This document shows, in pieces, positions 14,639-21,462 of a DNA stretch of 22,027 bases. How positions within the stretch are numbered: the stretch's first letter is position 1; each line of letters opens with the position of its first letter. The notes beneath the pieces were generated by a model. That model was given only the letters and a program-made list of their open reading frames with translations, was not told the origin of the DNA and made no database searches. The position numbers and the translations under genes were made by a program. This DNA comes from DATKKX01 sp035542775 (GTDB lineage: Bacteria; Planctomycetota; Phycisphaerae; UBA1845; UTPLA1), in NCBI GenBank assembly GCA_035542775.1, contig DATKKX010000473.1, forward strand, positions 1 through 22,027, in the 5' to 3' direction.

Positions 14639-15820
14639 TCACATCGCCATGCCGAGCACAGCCCGTTTCGTACGCCGGTCGATCATGGCCACGAAGGAGT
14701 TCATTATCAGGATGGCCCAGTAGCACTCCCCCTCCAGAATGCCGTACAGACGCATGAAGATCGTGAGCACGCCGACCGCCGCCGCGAAGATGGCTTGGCC
14801 GCGGACTCGCATGGGTGACGCGATCATGTCACCGGCGAGCAGGAAGGCACCCAACATCAGTTGCCCGGCGGTCAGGTGATACAGCACGTACGCCAACCCG
14901 AGTGCCCGGCCCTGCTCGACGGTCAGCACCGGAAGCCAGTCGTACCCACCCGCCCCCCGGGCCATTTCCACCGGCAGGATCGCCGCTGCCAGAGCGGCGC
15001 TGCCCAACATCGCCACGGGCACCTGCCATCGCAGATAGCCGCGGTAGATCAGGTACAACCCCGCGACGATCACGGCCAGCGTGCAAGTCTCTCCGATGCC
15101 GCCGGGCACCAGGCCGAAGACCGTGTCCCGCCATGGCGGCAGGCTGTCGCGCAGGAGCGGCTCATACACCAGATCCCCGTCGGCCTTGATTTCGCCCTCG
15201 GCAAAGCGGCGCAGCGTCTGGACCGGCCTCTCCATGAGCCAGGCTTCGGATAGCGGCGGCGTGCGCGATCCGGACCAGCCTTGATACGTCCCCATGTCAA
15301 TCGCCCGAGCCTGGCGAATATCGCCGACCAGCAGGTGACCCGGCGCGAGAATCGGCGACTGGGTCAGGGCGATGAAGAGCGACAACTGTTGTGGGAACAG
15401 AAACTGCACCAGCACCCGCCCCACCAGGGCCGGCTGCCAGATGTAATGGCCCAGCCCGCCGAACAGGCCCTTGCCGAAGACGATCGCCACCGCCGAGCCG
15501 ATGATCGGCACGTACCAGTACACCGTGGCCGGCAGCGTCAATCCCAGCAGAAGCCCTGTCAAAGCCGCATGCGAAAGTCCGCCGATGACCGGCCGGCGGG
15601 TCACAAGGCTGAAGACCAGATCCGACGAAACAGCCGCCGCGACAGCCAGCACCATGGTGACAATCGCCGCGGTGCCGAACAAAACCGTGCCGCAAATGGC
15701 GACAATGCCAGCCGCCAGAAGCCACGCGTGCAGTATGTCCTGCAGCGTGTTGCCGCTGCTGCGGTGCGGCGCCGGGCGAGCCGGCCAGTCCTCAACCACG
15801 ATCCAGTGTTCCTGCTTCAT
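14639..15820 (-). CDS. rnfD: RnfD-like membrane subunit of an electron-transport complex
   Basis: This is an integral membrane, flavin-carrying subunit of the Rnf ferredoxin:NAD oxidoreductase (related to NqrB), 393 residues. Family signatures are clear: VTRRPVIGGLSHAALTGLLLGLTLP (74-97, shown in part), GKGLFGGLGHYIWQPALVGR (117-135, in part), and GGIGETCTLAVIVAGLYLIY near 240-258. The covalent-FMN motif is normally SGAT; the aligned place here reads SGSRTPPL (183-190), keeping a Thr (187) but with an altered, longer context. About eight to ten TM helices are visible. The start overlaps the rnfC stop by 4 bases (ATGA). No rnfG, E, A or B follows: the next gene converges 9 bases away. Confidence 0.88.
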   Translation of the reverse strand: MKQEHWIVVEDWPARPAPHRSSGNTLQDILHAWLLAAGIVAICGTVLFGTAAIVTMVLAVAAAVSSDLVFSLVTRRPVIGGLSHAALTGLLLGLTLPATVYWYVPIIGSAVAIVFGKGLFGGLGHYIWQPALVGRVLVQFLFPQQLSLFIALTQSPILAPGHLLVGDIRQARAIDMGTYQGWSGSRTPPLSEAWLMERPVQTLRRFAEGEIKADGDLVYEPLLRDSLPPWRDTVFGLVPGGIGETCTLAVIVAGLYLIYRGYLRWQVPVAMLGSAALAAAILPVEMARGAGGYDWLPVLTVEQGRALGLAYVLYHLTAGQLMLGAFLLAGDMIASPMRVRGQAIFAAAVGVLTIFMRLYGILEGECYWAILIMNSFVAMIDRRTKRAVLGMAM

Positions 15821-17145
15821 GACCCTGCCGTCACCGCCTCTTCCGCTTGCCGGAGCAAACGCAACCGGGCTCGCTTGATGCTAGCCGATAATGGCAACTG
15901 CGCGGGGCACACATGACTGCACAAGCCGCAGTCCACGCACACGCGAAGCTGCGCCAACGTCATCTCGTCACAGGTCCGTTCCGCCTCGACGTGGATCAGC
16001 GAGGATGGATCCAGGCCCACGGGGCAATCCTCGATGCACCAGCCGCAGTGAATGCACGGAACGGGCTTGGGTTGCTCGGCGGCCGAAAACAAGAGCAGAG
16101 CGGTCGTGTCCGTGGTGACCACGGCCTCTTCCCGGCCGATGGCCACACCGGTCAGTGGGCCGCCGACGACCGCCAACGCCACCGGCTTGAGAAGCCCGGC
16201 CCGCTCCGCCAGGCGCCGCATAGGCGTGCCGATGGGAACGCGGTAGTTGCCCGCATGATCCACAGCGTCGCCCGCCACCGTCACGACGGTCTCTATCACC
16301 GGCCGGCCTTCGAGCAGGGCGCCGGCGGCCGCCCGTATGGTGGCCAGCGGCAGCACCAGGACACCGACATCGAGAACGGATTCGCCCACCGGCACCTCCC
16401 GGTCCAGCAGTGTCTTGACCAGGACAGTCGGCTGACACTGGGGATAGCGTTCGGACAGCGGAGCGACCTCGATGTGCCGGCCGGTGGCTTCGGCTTCGAT
16501 TCGCTTGACCACGCGGCGGTGCCGGAACGGCAGGGCGATCATGGCTCGGTGAGCCCCCAGGGCGTCCGCGACATCGCAGATGGTGTCGATCAGCCGGCCG
16601 GGCTCCTCCACCAGTGTTCGCAAGTCGGCGCTCAGGTATGGCTCAGTCTCGACCGCGTTGACGATCAGTTCCGTCACCCCCGCCGCAACGGCATCCTGGA
16701 TGACGCGGTGTGCCGGCCTTCGCGGCGCGCCGCACATGACGCCGTGCCGGGCCAACTGGAATACGAACGATTCGGATTCCCAGGTGGGAGTAGGACCGAG
16801 GTGCTGGTTTTTTCCATCGGGCTCCAGAACAGCCCCCGGCAGGTAGCCGTCCAGCGGCGCCCACACGCGCGTCAATGCGGTGATCGTGCCCGATGTGGGA
16901 GCGTGAACCGGCAGCGAATCAGGCTCGGCCGGTCGAGCCAGCCGCTGGCCCCCCAACACATGTTCGCCGACCGCGATCTCGGCGATCGTCGCAAGACCGC
17001 GTGCGGCCTGCAGCGGAATGTGCAGCGGGCCATCGGCGGCGACCATTTCGATCGGCCGGCGGGCGGTAGCCGCCTTTTGGTCCGGCAGGAAACAGCCGCC
17101 CTCAAACGTTCGCCGCGGGCCAAGCACATTGGACCAGAAACTCAT
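15817..17145 (-). CDS. rnfC: RnfC-like iron-sulfur subunit, divergent flavin site
   Basis: This is a peripheral subunit of the Rnf complex, 442 residues. Two classical 4Fe-4S motifs are intact: C364-C367-C370-C374 (CIHCGWCIEDCP) and C403-C406-C409-C413 (CVDCGLCSHVCP). The middle carries recognisable RnfC sequence (ELIVNAVETEPYLSADLR, 159-176, against the usual IVNGAECEPYLTAD). The Gly-rich flavin/NADH loop, normally like GGAGFPT, aligns with HGVMCGAPRRPAH (134-146) and has lost most of its glycines and the FPT. The N-terminus has EGGCFLPDQK where RnfC usually has GGIHPPxxK. It sits between lpxA (42 bases upstream) and rnfD (4-base overlap). An SD is not obvious. It is a convincing RnfC relative, but NADH oxidation cannot be assumed. 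Confidence 0.88.
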   Translation of the reverse strand: MSFWSNVLGPRRTFEGGCFLPDQKAATARRPIEMVAADGPLHIPLQAARGLATIAEIAVGEHVLGGQRLARPAEPDSLPVHAPTSGTITALTRVWAPLDGYLPGAVLEPDGKNQHLGPTPTWESESFVFQLARHGVMCGAPRRPAHRVIQDAVAAGVTELIVNAVETEPYLSADLRTLVEEPGRLIDTICDVADALGAHRAMIALPFRHRRVVKRIEAEATGRHIEVAPLSERYPQCQPTVLVKTLLDREVPVGESVLDVGVLVLPLATIRAAAGALLEGRPVIETVVTVAGDAVDHAGNYRVPIGTPMRRLAERAGLLKPVALAVVGGPLTGVAIGREEAVVTTDTTALLLFSAAEQPKPVPCIHCGWCIEDCPVGLDPSSLIHVEAERTCDEMTLAQLRVCVDCGLCSHVCPAQLPLSASIKRARLRLLRQAEEAVTAGS

Positions 17146-17156
17146 CGGCTTGCTGT

Positions 17157-17187
17157 CTTCTCCGTGTCTCCGTGCCTCAGTGGTGAA
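17157..17187. repeat. 8-base-unit intergenic repeat between lpxA and rnfC
   Basis: On the plus strand the units TCTCCGTG, TCTCCGTG and CCTCAGTG follow each other directly. This 'tctccgtg' type of short array is one I remember as a dispersed intergenic repeat in many environmental genomes, but I cannot search for it. It occupies most of the 42 bases between the lpxA stop and the rnfC start. Confidence 0.5.
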
Positions 17188-18030
17188 TTACCCCGCCTCC
17201 GCCGCGGCTTCCTCTCGCTCCGATGAGGCGGCCTTTCCGCCCTGCCCTCCCCGGCGCACTCCTCCGATGATGCCGAGCTTGGACTCGGCGTTGATGAAGT
17301 CGAGGATCCTCCGGCCGGTCCGCGTCTTGGCCCGTTCGGCGAACTGGGCCACCGCCTTGCGGAAGGGCAGATTCGACCGGAAGAGCATCCGGTAAGCTTC
17401 GCGGACTTCCAGCATTTCCTCCCGGCCGAACTGGCCTGATCGTCGCAATCCCAACGAGTTGTGGCCCACGCACTCCGATTCGTGCAGCGCCTTCATATAC
17501 GGGGGCACGTCCTTGCCCAGCCGCGTGCCGCCGCCGATCATGACGTACTCGCCGATCCGCGCGAATTGGTGGATGAGCGAGTACCCGCTGACGATGGCGT
17601 TGTCCTCGACGGTGACGTGTCCGCTGAGCGCAGCGCAGTTGTACACCTTGACGTTGTTCCCCACCGTGCAGTTGTGGCCGATGTGGGCATACCCCAGGAT
17701 GAAGCAGTTCTCGCCCACGGTAGTCCACGACTCCGGCTGCGTGCCGCGATGGATGGAGGCAAATTCGCGGATGATGGTTCCCGCACCGACCTTGCAGAAG
17801 GACCGCTCACCCTTGTAGTGGAAATCCTGGGGGATGTGCCCGACAACCGCGCCGGGGTGAATCTCGCACCGTTCGCCGATCTCCGTCCAGCCCGCCAGGA
17901 AGGCGTTGGGGTACACCTTCACACCCTCACCGATCTTGACCGGCCCTTGAATGGTGACATATGGCCCGATCTCCGCCGAAGCGGCGATCTGGGCCTGTCG
18001 ATCGATGATCGCAGTCGGATGAATCGCCAT
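17188..18030 (-). CDS. lpxA: acyl-ACP--UDP-N-acetylglucosamine O-acyltransferase
   Basis: This enzyme carries out the first step of lipid A synthesis in the cytoplasm, acylating UDP-GlcNAc at the 3-OH. The protein has 280 residues, slightly longer than the usual 255-265. It opens with IHPTAIIDRQAQI and shows the left-handed beta-helix of hexapeptide repeats through about residue 190. The catalytic His is His119 in AHIGHNCTVGN, matching His125 of the E. coli enzyme. SGHVTVEDNAIVSG, HQFARIGEYVMIGG and DVPPYMKALHESECVGHNSLGLRR follow in family order, then the C-terminal helical domain. The last 25 residues are a Gly/Ala/Glu-rich tail not seen in the family. The start is supported by a GAGG about 7 bases upstream. 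It is the first gene of the lpxA-rnfC-rnfD run and stands apart from other lpx genes. Confidence 0.95.
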   Translation of the reverse strand: MAIHPTAIIDRQAQIAASAEIGPYVTIQGPVKIGEGVKVYPNAFLAGWTEIGERCEIHPGAVVGHIPQDFHYKGERSFCKVGAGTIIREFASIHRGTQPESWTTVGENCFILGYAHIGHNCTVGNNVKVYNCAALSGHVTVEDNAIVSGYSLIHQFARIGEYVMIGGGTRLGKDVPPYMKALHESECVGHNSLGLRRSGQFGREEMLEVREAYRMLFRSNLPFRKAVAQFAERAKTRTGRRILDFINAESKLGIIGGVRRGGQGGKAASSEREEAAAEAG

Positions 18031-18052
18031 AAGCTGAGCCTCGTTGTCCTGG

Positions 18053-18097
18053 TCCGGCCGACTCCGTCAGGGCCGGCCTCTTCTCCGGCCGACTCCG
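18053..18097. repeat. 14-base direct repeat just upstream of lpxA
   Basis: TCCGGCCGACTCCG occurs at 18053-18066 and again at 18084-18097. Between them lies GGGCCGGCC, itself partly palindromic. The pair sits 23-67 bases upstream of the lpxA start, where a promoter or operator would be, but no promoter boxes are evident. Confidence 0.5.
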
Positions 18098-18120
18098 CTG
18101 TTCACAAAATCGCCGCCCGA

Positions 18121-18143
18121 GTGGAGCCGGTGCCCTCACCGGC
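18121..18143 (+). repeat. GCCGGTG-CCCT-CACCGGC palindromic repeat, copy 1
   Basis: Seven-base arms GCCGGTG and CACCGGC flank CCCT, preceded by GTGGA. The same 23-base unit recurs at 18624-18646 (inverted) and 20277-20299, and a diverged copy at 18554-18576. It behaves like a REP-type palindromic unit. Confidence 0.75.
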
Positions 18144-18184
18144 GGCCGTGCCTACATCCGCACCCCTACCGGCCAACCGGGTAG

Positions 18185-18206
18185 CGGCCGGCGTCCCCGC
18201 CGGCCG
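18185..18206. repeat. 9-base-arm palindrome with TCCC loop
   Basis: CGGCCGGCG and CGCCGGCCG surround TCCC, preceded by GGGTAG. The element at 19993-20058 begins in the same way (GGGTAGCGGCCG, then a palindrome around TCCC), so the two appear to be members of one family. Confidence 0.65.
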
Positions 18207-18427
18207 TTCGTGCGATCCACCTTCGGCGAACCGCTCGTACGAGAATCCGTCCTCGCACGCACCCTGCCAGGGAATCCTTTCCCGTATCCAGAATTCTCCG
18301 CCAGTCGGCGCGCAGTCTTAGTTCAAAGAACGGCATTCTAAGCAGCGTGCGCGAATCGGCAACGGTGGGCCGCCAGGGTTGGAGGGCGGCAGTGGCGCTT
18401 GGCTGGGCTGCTGGACCTCCGGCAAAG

Positions 18428-18453
18428 TTGAAATTGCTTGAAACGACTTGAAA
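18428..18453 (+). promoter_or_regulatory. three TTGAAA hexamers at 10-base spacing
   Basis: TTGAAA begins at 18428, 18438 and 18448, exactly one DNA turn apart, in an AT-richer patch of otherwise GC-rich DNA. Such phasing would put three identical sites on one face of the helix. No gene start lies close downstream on either strand. Confidence 0.35.
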
Positions 18454-18553
18454 TCGCCGGTTGTTAGCTGTTGATTTTTAGTCAGTACTCATCTGAAATC
18501 GCCCCCGGCGATGCGTGGCTCGAGAGCATGGCGCGTCTGCCGCGCGCCAGTCA

Positions 18554-18576
18554 GAGTGGTGCCGGCGCCCTCGTCG
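18554..18576 (+). repeat. diverged copy of the GCCGGTG palindromic repeat, copy 2
   Basis: This unit reads GTGGTGCCGGCGCCCTCGTC followed by GGC, differing from copy 1 by three substitutions. Like copy 4 it is followed by AGCTTG. Confidence 0.6.
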
Positions 18577-18623
18577 GCAGCTTGGGGCTTCCCGAGGGGT
18601 ACCGACTCTCCTTTCGCTCAACC

Positions 18624-18646
18624 GCCGGTGAGGGCACCGGCTCCAC
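18624..18646 (-). repeat. GCCGGTG palindromic repeat, copy 3 (inverted)
   Basis: This is identical to copy 1 over 23 bases but in the opposite orientation. With copy 2, 48 bases away, it forms a head-to-head pair that could fold into a large cruciform. Confidence 0.75.
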
Positions 18647-18946
18647 TCCAGGGCGCAATCCGCTGCAAACGGCTGCAAATCGTGAAGCCGTCAGCAGTCA
18701 GCGATCAGTGGTCAGCGCTCCGGGCAGCAGCGCGAGGGAACGCGGGCCGCTGCGGTCATGCGGAGCACTTCGACGCAAGCCCGGGAGGAATATGCGACCG
18801 GCCGGGAGAGCTCCAGGACCACTGCCCCGACCGGCATCGCCGTGACGGATGCAGGCCGTGGCAACCGGGTTTCAATTGAGGAGAAAGACATCGCTTCAGT
18901 CGCCGCTGCGCAGAAGCATTGGGATCACGGGGAAAGCTCCCTTCCG

Positions 18947-19675
18947 TCACCAACGGCCGAAATGAGCGCCGCCATCGACGTACAGGATGTGACCTGTAAC
19001 CGTCGCGGCATCGATCAGGTACATGACCGCATCCGTGATGTCCTTGACCGTCGAAGGCCGGCCCATCGGCGACAGGCTCTCCATCACCTGCCTGGGAGTG
19101 TTCCGATGAAGCGGCGTGTCGACGACGCCGGGGGCCACCGCGTTCACGCGGATGCCGTCTTTCGCGTACTCCATCGCAAGATGCCGGGTGATCGTTTCAA
19201 GACCCCCCTTGGTGATCATCGGCACTGCCGCCATGATGCCTCGGACCGGGTTGCGAGCCAGGGCCGCCGTGATGGTGACAATGCTCCCGCCGGTCTTCTG
19301 CGCCAACATCTGCTTGATGGCGAGTTGGGTAACGTACAGAAAGCCCTCCAGGTTCGTCGAGACGAGCGACTTGAAGTCCTCGGCCGTGTAGTCCGTGAAC
19401 GGCTTGGTGAAGAAGATACCGGCGTTATTGACCAGCACGTCGATCGACTTGAAGCGGGACAGCGCCGTCTCGACGATGTTGGCGGCAGTGGCCGGCTCGC
19501 CGATGTGACCGTCCACCAGAGCCACGCCGTCGGAAGCCGCGAGCTCGGTGGACTGGGTCACCTTCCGGGAATTGGCCACGACATTGAAACCCCGTTCGAC
19601 GAACGCTTTCACAATTCCCGCACCGATCCCCTGCGAAGCTCCCGTCACGATGGCTGTCTTCCGTGGACCGCTCAT
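18947..19675 (-). CDS. short-chain dehydrogenase/reductase, atypical active site
   Basis: This is a NAD(P)-binding SDR-fold protein of 242 residues. The start at 19675 is chosen for GGGGAG six bases upstream and because the protein then opens with KTAIVTGASQGIG (residues 6-18). The structural NNAG is at 83-86, and VNAVAPGVVDTP (177-188) and HILYVDGGAHFGRW at the end are typical. The catalytic Tyr of YxxxK is replaced: the aligned segment is VPMITK, with Pro152 four residues before Lys156, and the usual Ser pair is Thr136-Ala137. Some SDRs of this VPxxxxxTKGG type exist, so it may be a real divergent subgroup rather than a damaged gene. The substrate is unknown. It stands alone between repeat-rich spacers. 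Confidence 0.88.
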   Translation of the reverse strand: MSGPRKTAIVTGASQGIGAGIVKAFVERGFNVVANSRKVTQSTELAASDGVALVDGHIGEPATAANIVETALSRFKSIDVLVNNAGIFFTKPFTDYTAEDFKSLVSTNLEGFLYVTQLAIKQMLAQKTGGSIVTITAALARNPVRGIMAAVPMITKGGLETITRHLAMEYAKDGIRVNAVAPGVVDTPLHRNTPRQVMESLSPMGRPSTVKDITDAVMYLIDAATVTGHILYVDGGAHFGRW

Positions 19676-19992
19676 GGTTGTCTCCCCAACAAGACGAACT
19701 GTTGGTTGCTCCAGCCAACCCGCTCTGCCAGTCATTGAGTCATCCGGCCTACGTGCTGCTCGAGGCCGCTTTACGATCCGGCGGCACTCTTCTCAGCAGC
19801 CATGCGCGATTGTAGGTCGCCGGATTCGGCCGGCCACAAGTCCGCGTTCCTGGCGTCCAATCCGGCCTCCGCGAATGGAGCCGGTACGTTCGAGCTTCCT
19901 CGAGGCTGTGCTGCCGCCGGTTTCCCCTCGCCCGGCATCTCTCCCAACGGTCGCCTAGAGCTGTTCACGTTTGCGTGCGGCGTCGTCTCGCG

Positions 19993-20058
19993 GGTAGCGG
20001 CCGAGCTCCCGCTCGGCCGAGCCAAGCAGGACGACCAGCAAGGAGGCTGGCCGCTACC
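19993..20058. repeat. 66-base nested palindromic element
   Basis: The outer arms GGTAGCGGCC (19993-20002) and GGCCGCTACC (20049-20058) are a perfect inverted repeat. Nested at the left end is GGCCGAGC-TCCC-GCTCGGCC (19999-20018). The pattern resembles a small non-autonomous or REP-like element; no transposase is present in the window. The left part matches the palindrome at 18185-18206. Confidence 0.7.
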
Positions 20059-20137
20059 GACGGGTGCAACCGTGAACCGCCCTAACGCGCAAGCAGACAC
20101 TTTTCGCAAGTCGCATTCTAGCTGGGAGTCGCTGTAT

Positions 20138-20176
20138 TGCAACGCTTTCTCTGCGTGATAGGCAGTTTCCCCCCAG
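20138..20176 (+). repeat. intergenic direct repeat B, copy 1
   Basis: This 39-base unit begins TGCAACGCTTTCTCTGCGTG and ends in a run of C before AG. The second copy is at 20238-20277. The two differ at a few positions and by one C in the run. Confidence 0.8.
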
Positions 20177-20236
20177 CCGTAGCGTGGGCCATTGGGCCCG
20201 CGGTCCTGAACGCCCCGTCCTCGGCGCGCGTTCAAC
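20175..20236 (+). repeat. intergenic direct repeat A, copy 1
   Basis: This 62-base unit starts AGCCGTAGCGTGGGCCATTG and ends CGCGCGTTCAAC. It matches 20380-20441 at 61 of 62 positions. It contains two small inverted repeats (GGGCC/GGCCC and GAACGC/GCGTTC). Confidence 0.88.
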
Positions 20237-20237
20237 C

Positions 20238-20277
20238 TGCAACGCCTTCTCTGCGTGATGCGCAGTTTCCCCCCCAG
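20238..20277 (+). repeat. intergenic direct repeat B, copy 2
   Basis: This is the second copy of repeat B. It is followed immediately by copy 4 of the GCCGGTG palindromic repeat, so different repeat families are stacked without spacer. Confidence 0.8.
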
Positions 20278-20299
20278 TGGAGCCGGTGCCCTCACCGGC
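20277..20299 (+). repeat. GCCGGTG palindromic repeat, copy 4
   Basis: This is identical over 23 bases to copy 1 at 18121-18143. Confidence 0.75.
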
Positions 20300-20379
20300 A
20301 GCTTGACGCCGGGCAGCCCACCCCGTCGCGCAGCGCGCGGGCGCGGTCATCTTTCGACGGGGCGCGGAAAACCAAGTAG

Positions 20380-20441
20380 AGCCGTAGCGTGGGCCATTGG
20401 GCCCGCGGTCCTGAACGCTCCGTCCTCGGCGCGCGTTCAAC
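20380..20441 (+). repeat. intergenic direct repeat A, copy 2
   Basis: This differs from copy 1 at one base (CGCTCC against CGCCCC). Near-identity over 62 bases in non-coding DNA points to recent copying or gene conversion. Confidence 0.88.
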
Positions 20442-20559
20442 TGCAGGCTCAGGTTCTGGTTGGGGGGATCGGAGGGCTCCTCGTTGCCGCCTCGGACGCC
20501 GGTCAGAATGGAGCGATGCGATTGCGCTGCGTTGCGCTGGGTTGCGCTTTTCAAAATTA

Positions 20560-21462
20560 TTAGGGTGAAGCAATCTGCCGACCGCGCAATCCTCGCCCCC
20601 GTGGCCGGGGAAGCAACATCGGCGTTTGGGCGCGGTAGCGGCGGTACGGCTCGCCGAGATGAGTCGCAAGATCGCGCTCCTCGAACCGGATGCCCATGAG
20701 AATATACGCCGTCATGCCGGCCGAAAAGAGCAGGTGTCCCCAGGTCATCGTCGGCGTCGCCCAGAAGGCGATCAGGAACCCCAGCATCAGCGGATTGCGC
20801 ACCAGGCGGTACAACCAGGGAGTCTTGAAACTCGGGGGCCGGGGCTGCCGTTGGCGCAAGTGGAGGAAGACCTGTCGCAGGCCGAACAGGTCGAAGTGGT
20901 CAATGAGGAAGCTCGAATACAGCACCAGCGCCCAACCGCCAAAGCACAACGCCCAGACGACGCCGCGCCCAACCGCGTGGTCGATGTCCCAAATCGTGCC
21001 CGGTATGGGACGCCAGAGCCCAACCAGCAACAGCAGACACAAGCACGCGGCGAGGACATACGTGCTGCGTTGCGCCGCCGGCGAGAGGTGCTCATTCCAC
21101 CATTTTTTGAATCGCGGGCGGGCCATGATGGTGTGCTGGACGGCAAACAGACCGAGGAGCAACACATTCGTCCCGATCGCCGCCACAATTGGCGAGGCAG
21201 CGCCGCTGTCGATCGACTTCGGCACGACCAGGTTGGCGACGAAACCGACGAGATAGAGAAAGGTCCCGGCGAAGAGGGCATAACAGCCAACGCCGTACAC
21301 GAAGATCAACACCGCGGCGAAGCCGACCGTCGAAGGGGCCCGGGTGGGCGCCCCAGCCGGCGTCGGGTGAACCGGAAGCACTGGAGTTTCCGACTGGTCG
21401 CGCTGCCGGCGATCCGACAACGCCTCTGCGCTAACCACGTCATCTCGAAGCCTTCTGCTCAT
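20560..21462 (-). CDS. mddA: MddA-like methanethiol S-methyltransferase (NnrU/isoprenylcysteine methyltransferase superfamily)
   Basis: This predicted integral-membrane SAM-dependent methyltransferase has 300 residues. Relatives (MddA) methylate methanethiol to dimethyl sulfide. The start at 21462 follows GGGAGGA by 6 bases. A polar N-terminus (1-45) precedes about six hydrophobic helices. The diagnostic region is LFGLRQVFLHLRQ, then TPWLYRLVRNPLMLGF, LIAFWATPTMTWGHLLFSAG, and EERDLATHLGEPYRRYRAQTP near the end. The superfamily's RHP motif reads RNP here, a change in the SAM-binding region, and the last 15 residues are an Arg/Gly-rich tail. Its start overlaps the stop of the small secreted protein by 4 bases. 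The MddA assignment rests on remembered motif similarity; a general NnrU-family methyltransferase is the alternative. Confidence 0.65.
   Translation of the reverse strand: MSRRLRDDVVSAEALSDRRQRDQSETPVLPVHPTPAGAPTRAPSTVGFAAVLIFVYGVGCYALFAGTFLYLVGFVANLVVPKSIDSGAASPIVAAIGTNVLLLGLFAVQHTIMARPRFKKWWNEHLSPAAQRSTYVLAACLCLLLLVGLWRPIPGTIWDIDHAVGRGVVWALCFGGWALVLYSSFLIDHFDLFGLRQVFLHLRQRQPRPPSFKTPWLYRLVRNPLMLGFLIAFWATPTMTWGHLLFSAGMTAYILMGIRFEERDLATHLGEPYRRYRAQTPMLLPRPRGRGLRGRQIASP

Larger units (their letters stand above)
18031..18946. other. repeat-rich intergenic region of 916 bases
   Basis: No gene is supported. The region holds a 14-base direct repeat, a 22-base palindrome, three copies of a GCCGGTG/CACCGGC palindromic repeat and a triple TTGAAA array (listed separately). 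Open frames across it are short and made of repeat sequence. Confidence 0.6.

Noticed and set aside
15913..17226. A 437-codon open frame on the plus strand across rnfC
   Set aside because: It is antisense to a gene with eight correctly spaced cluster cysteines; its own product has no known features.
18031..18945. A CRISPR array or phage attachment site among the repeats
   Set aside because: Repeat units are irregularly spaced, palindromic and in both orientations, with no uniform spacers, cas genes, integrase or tRNA nearby.
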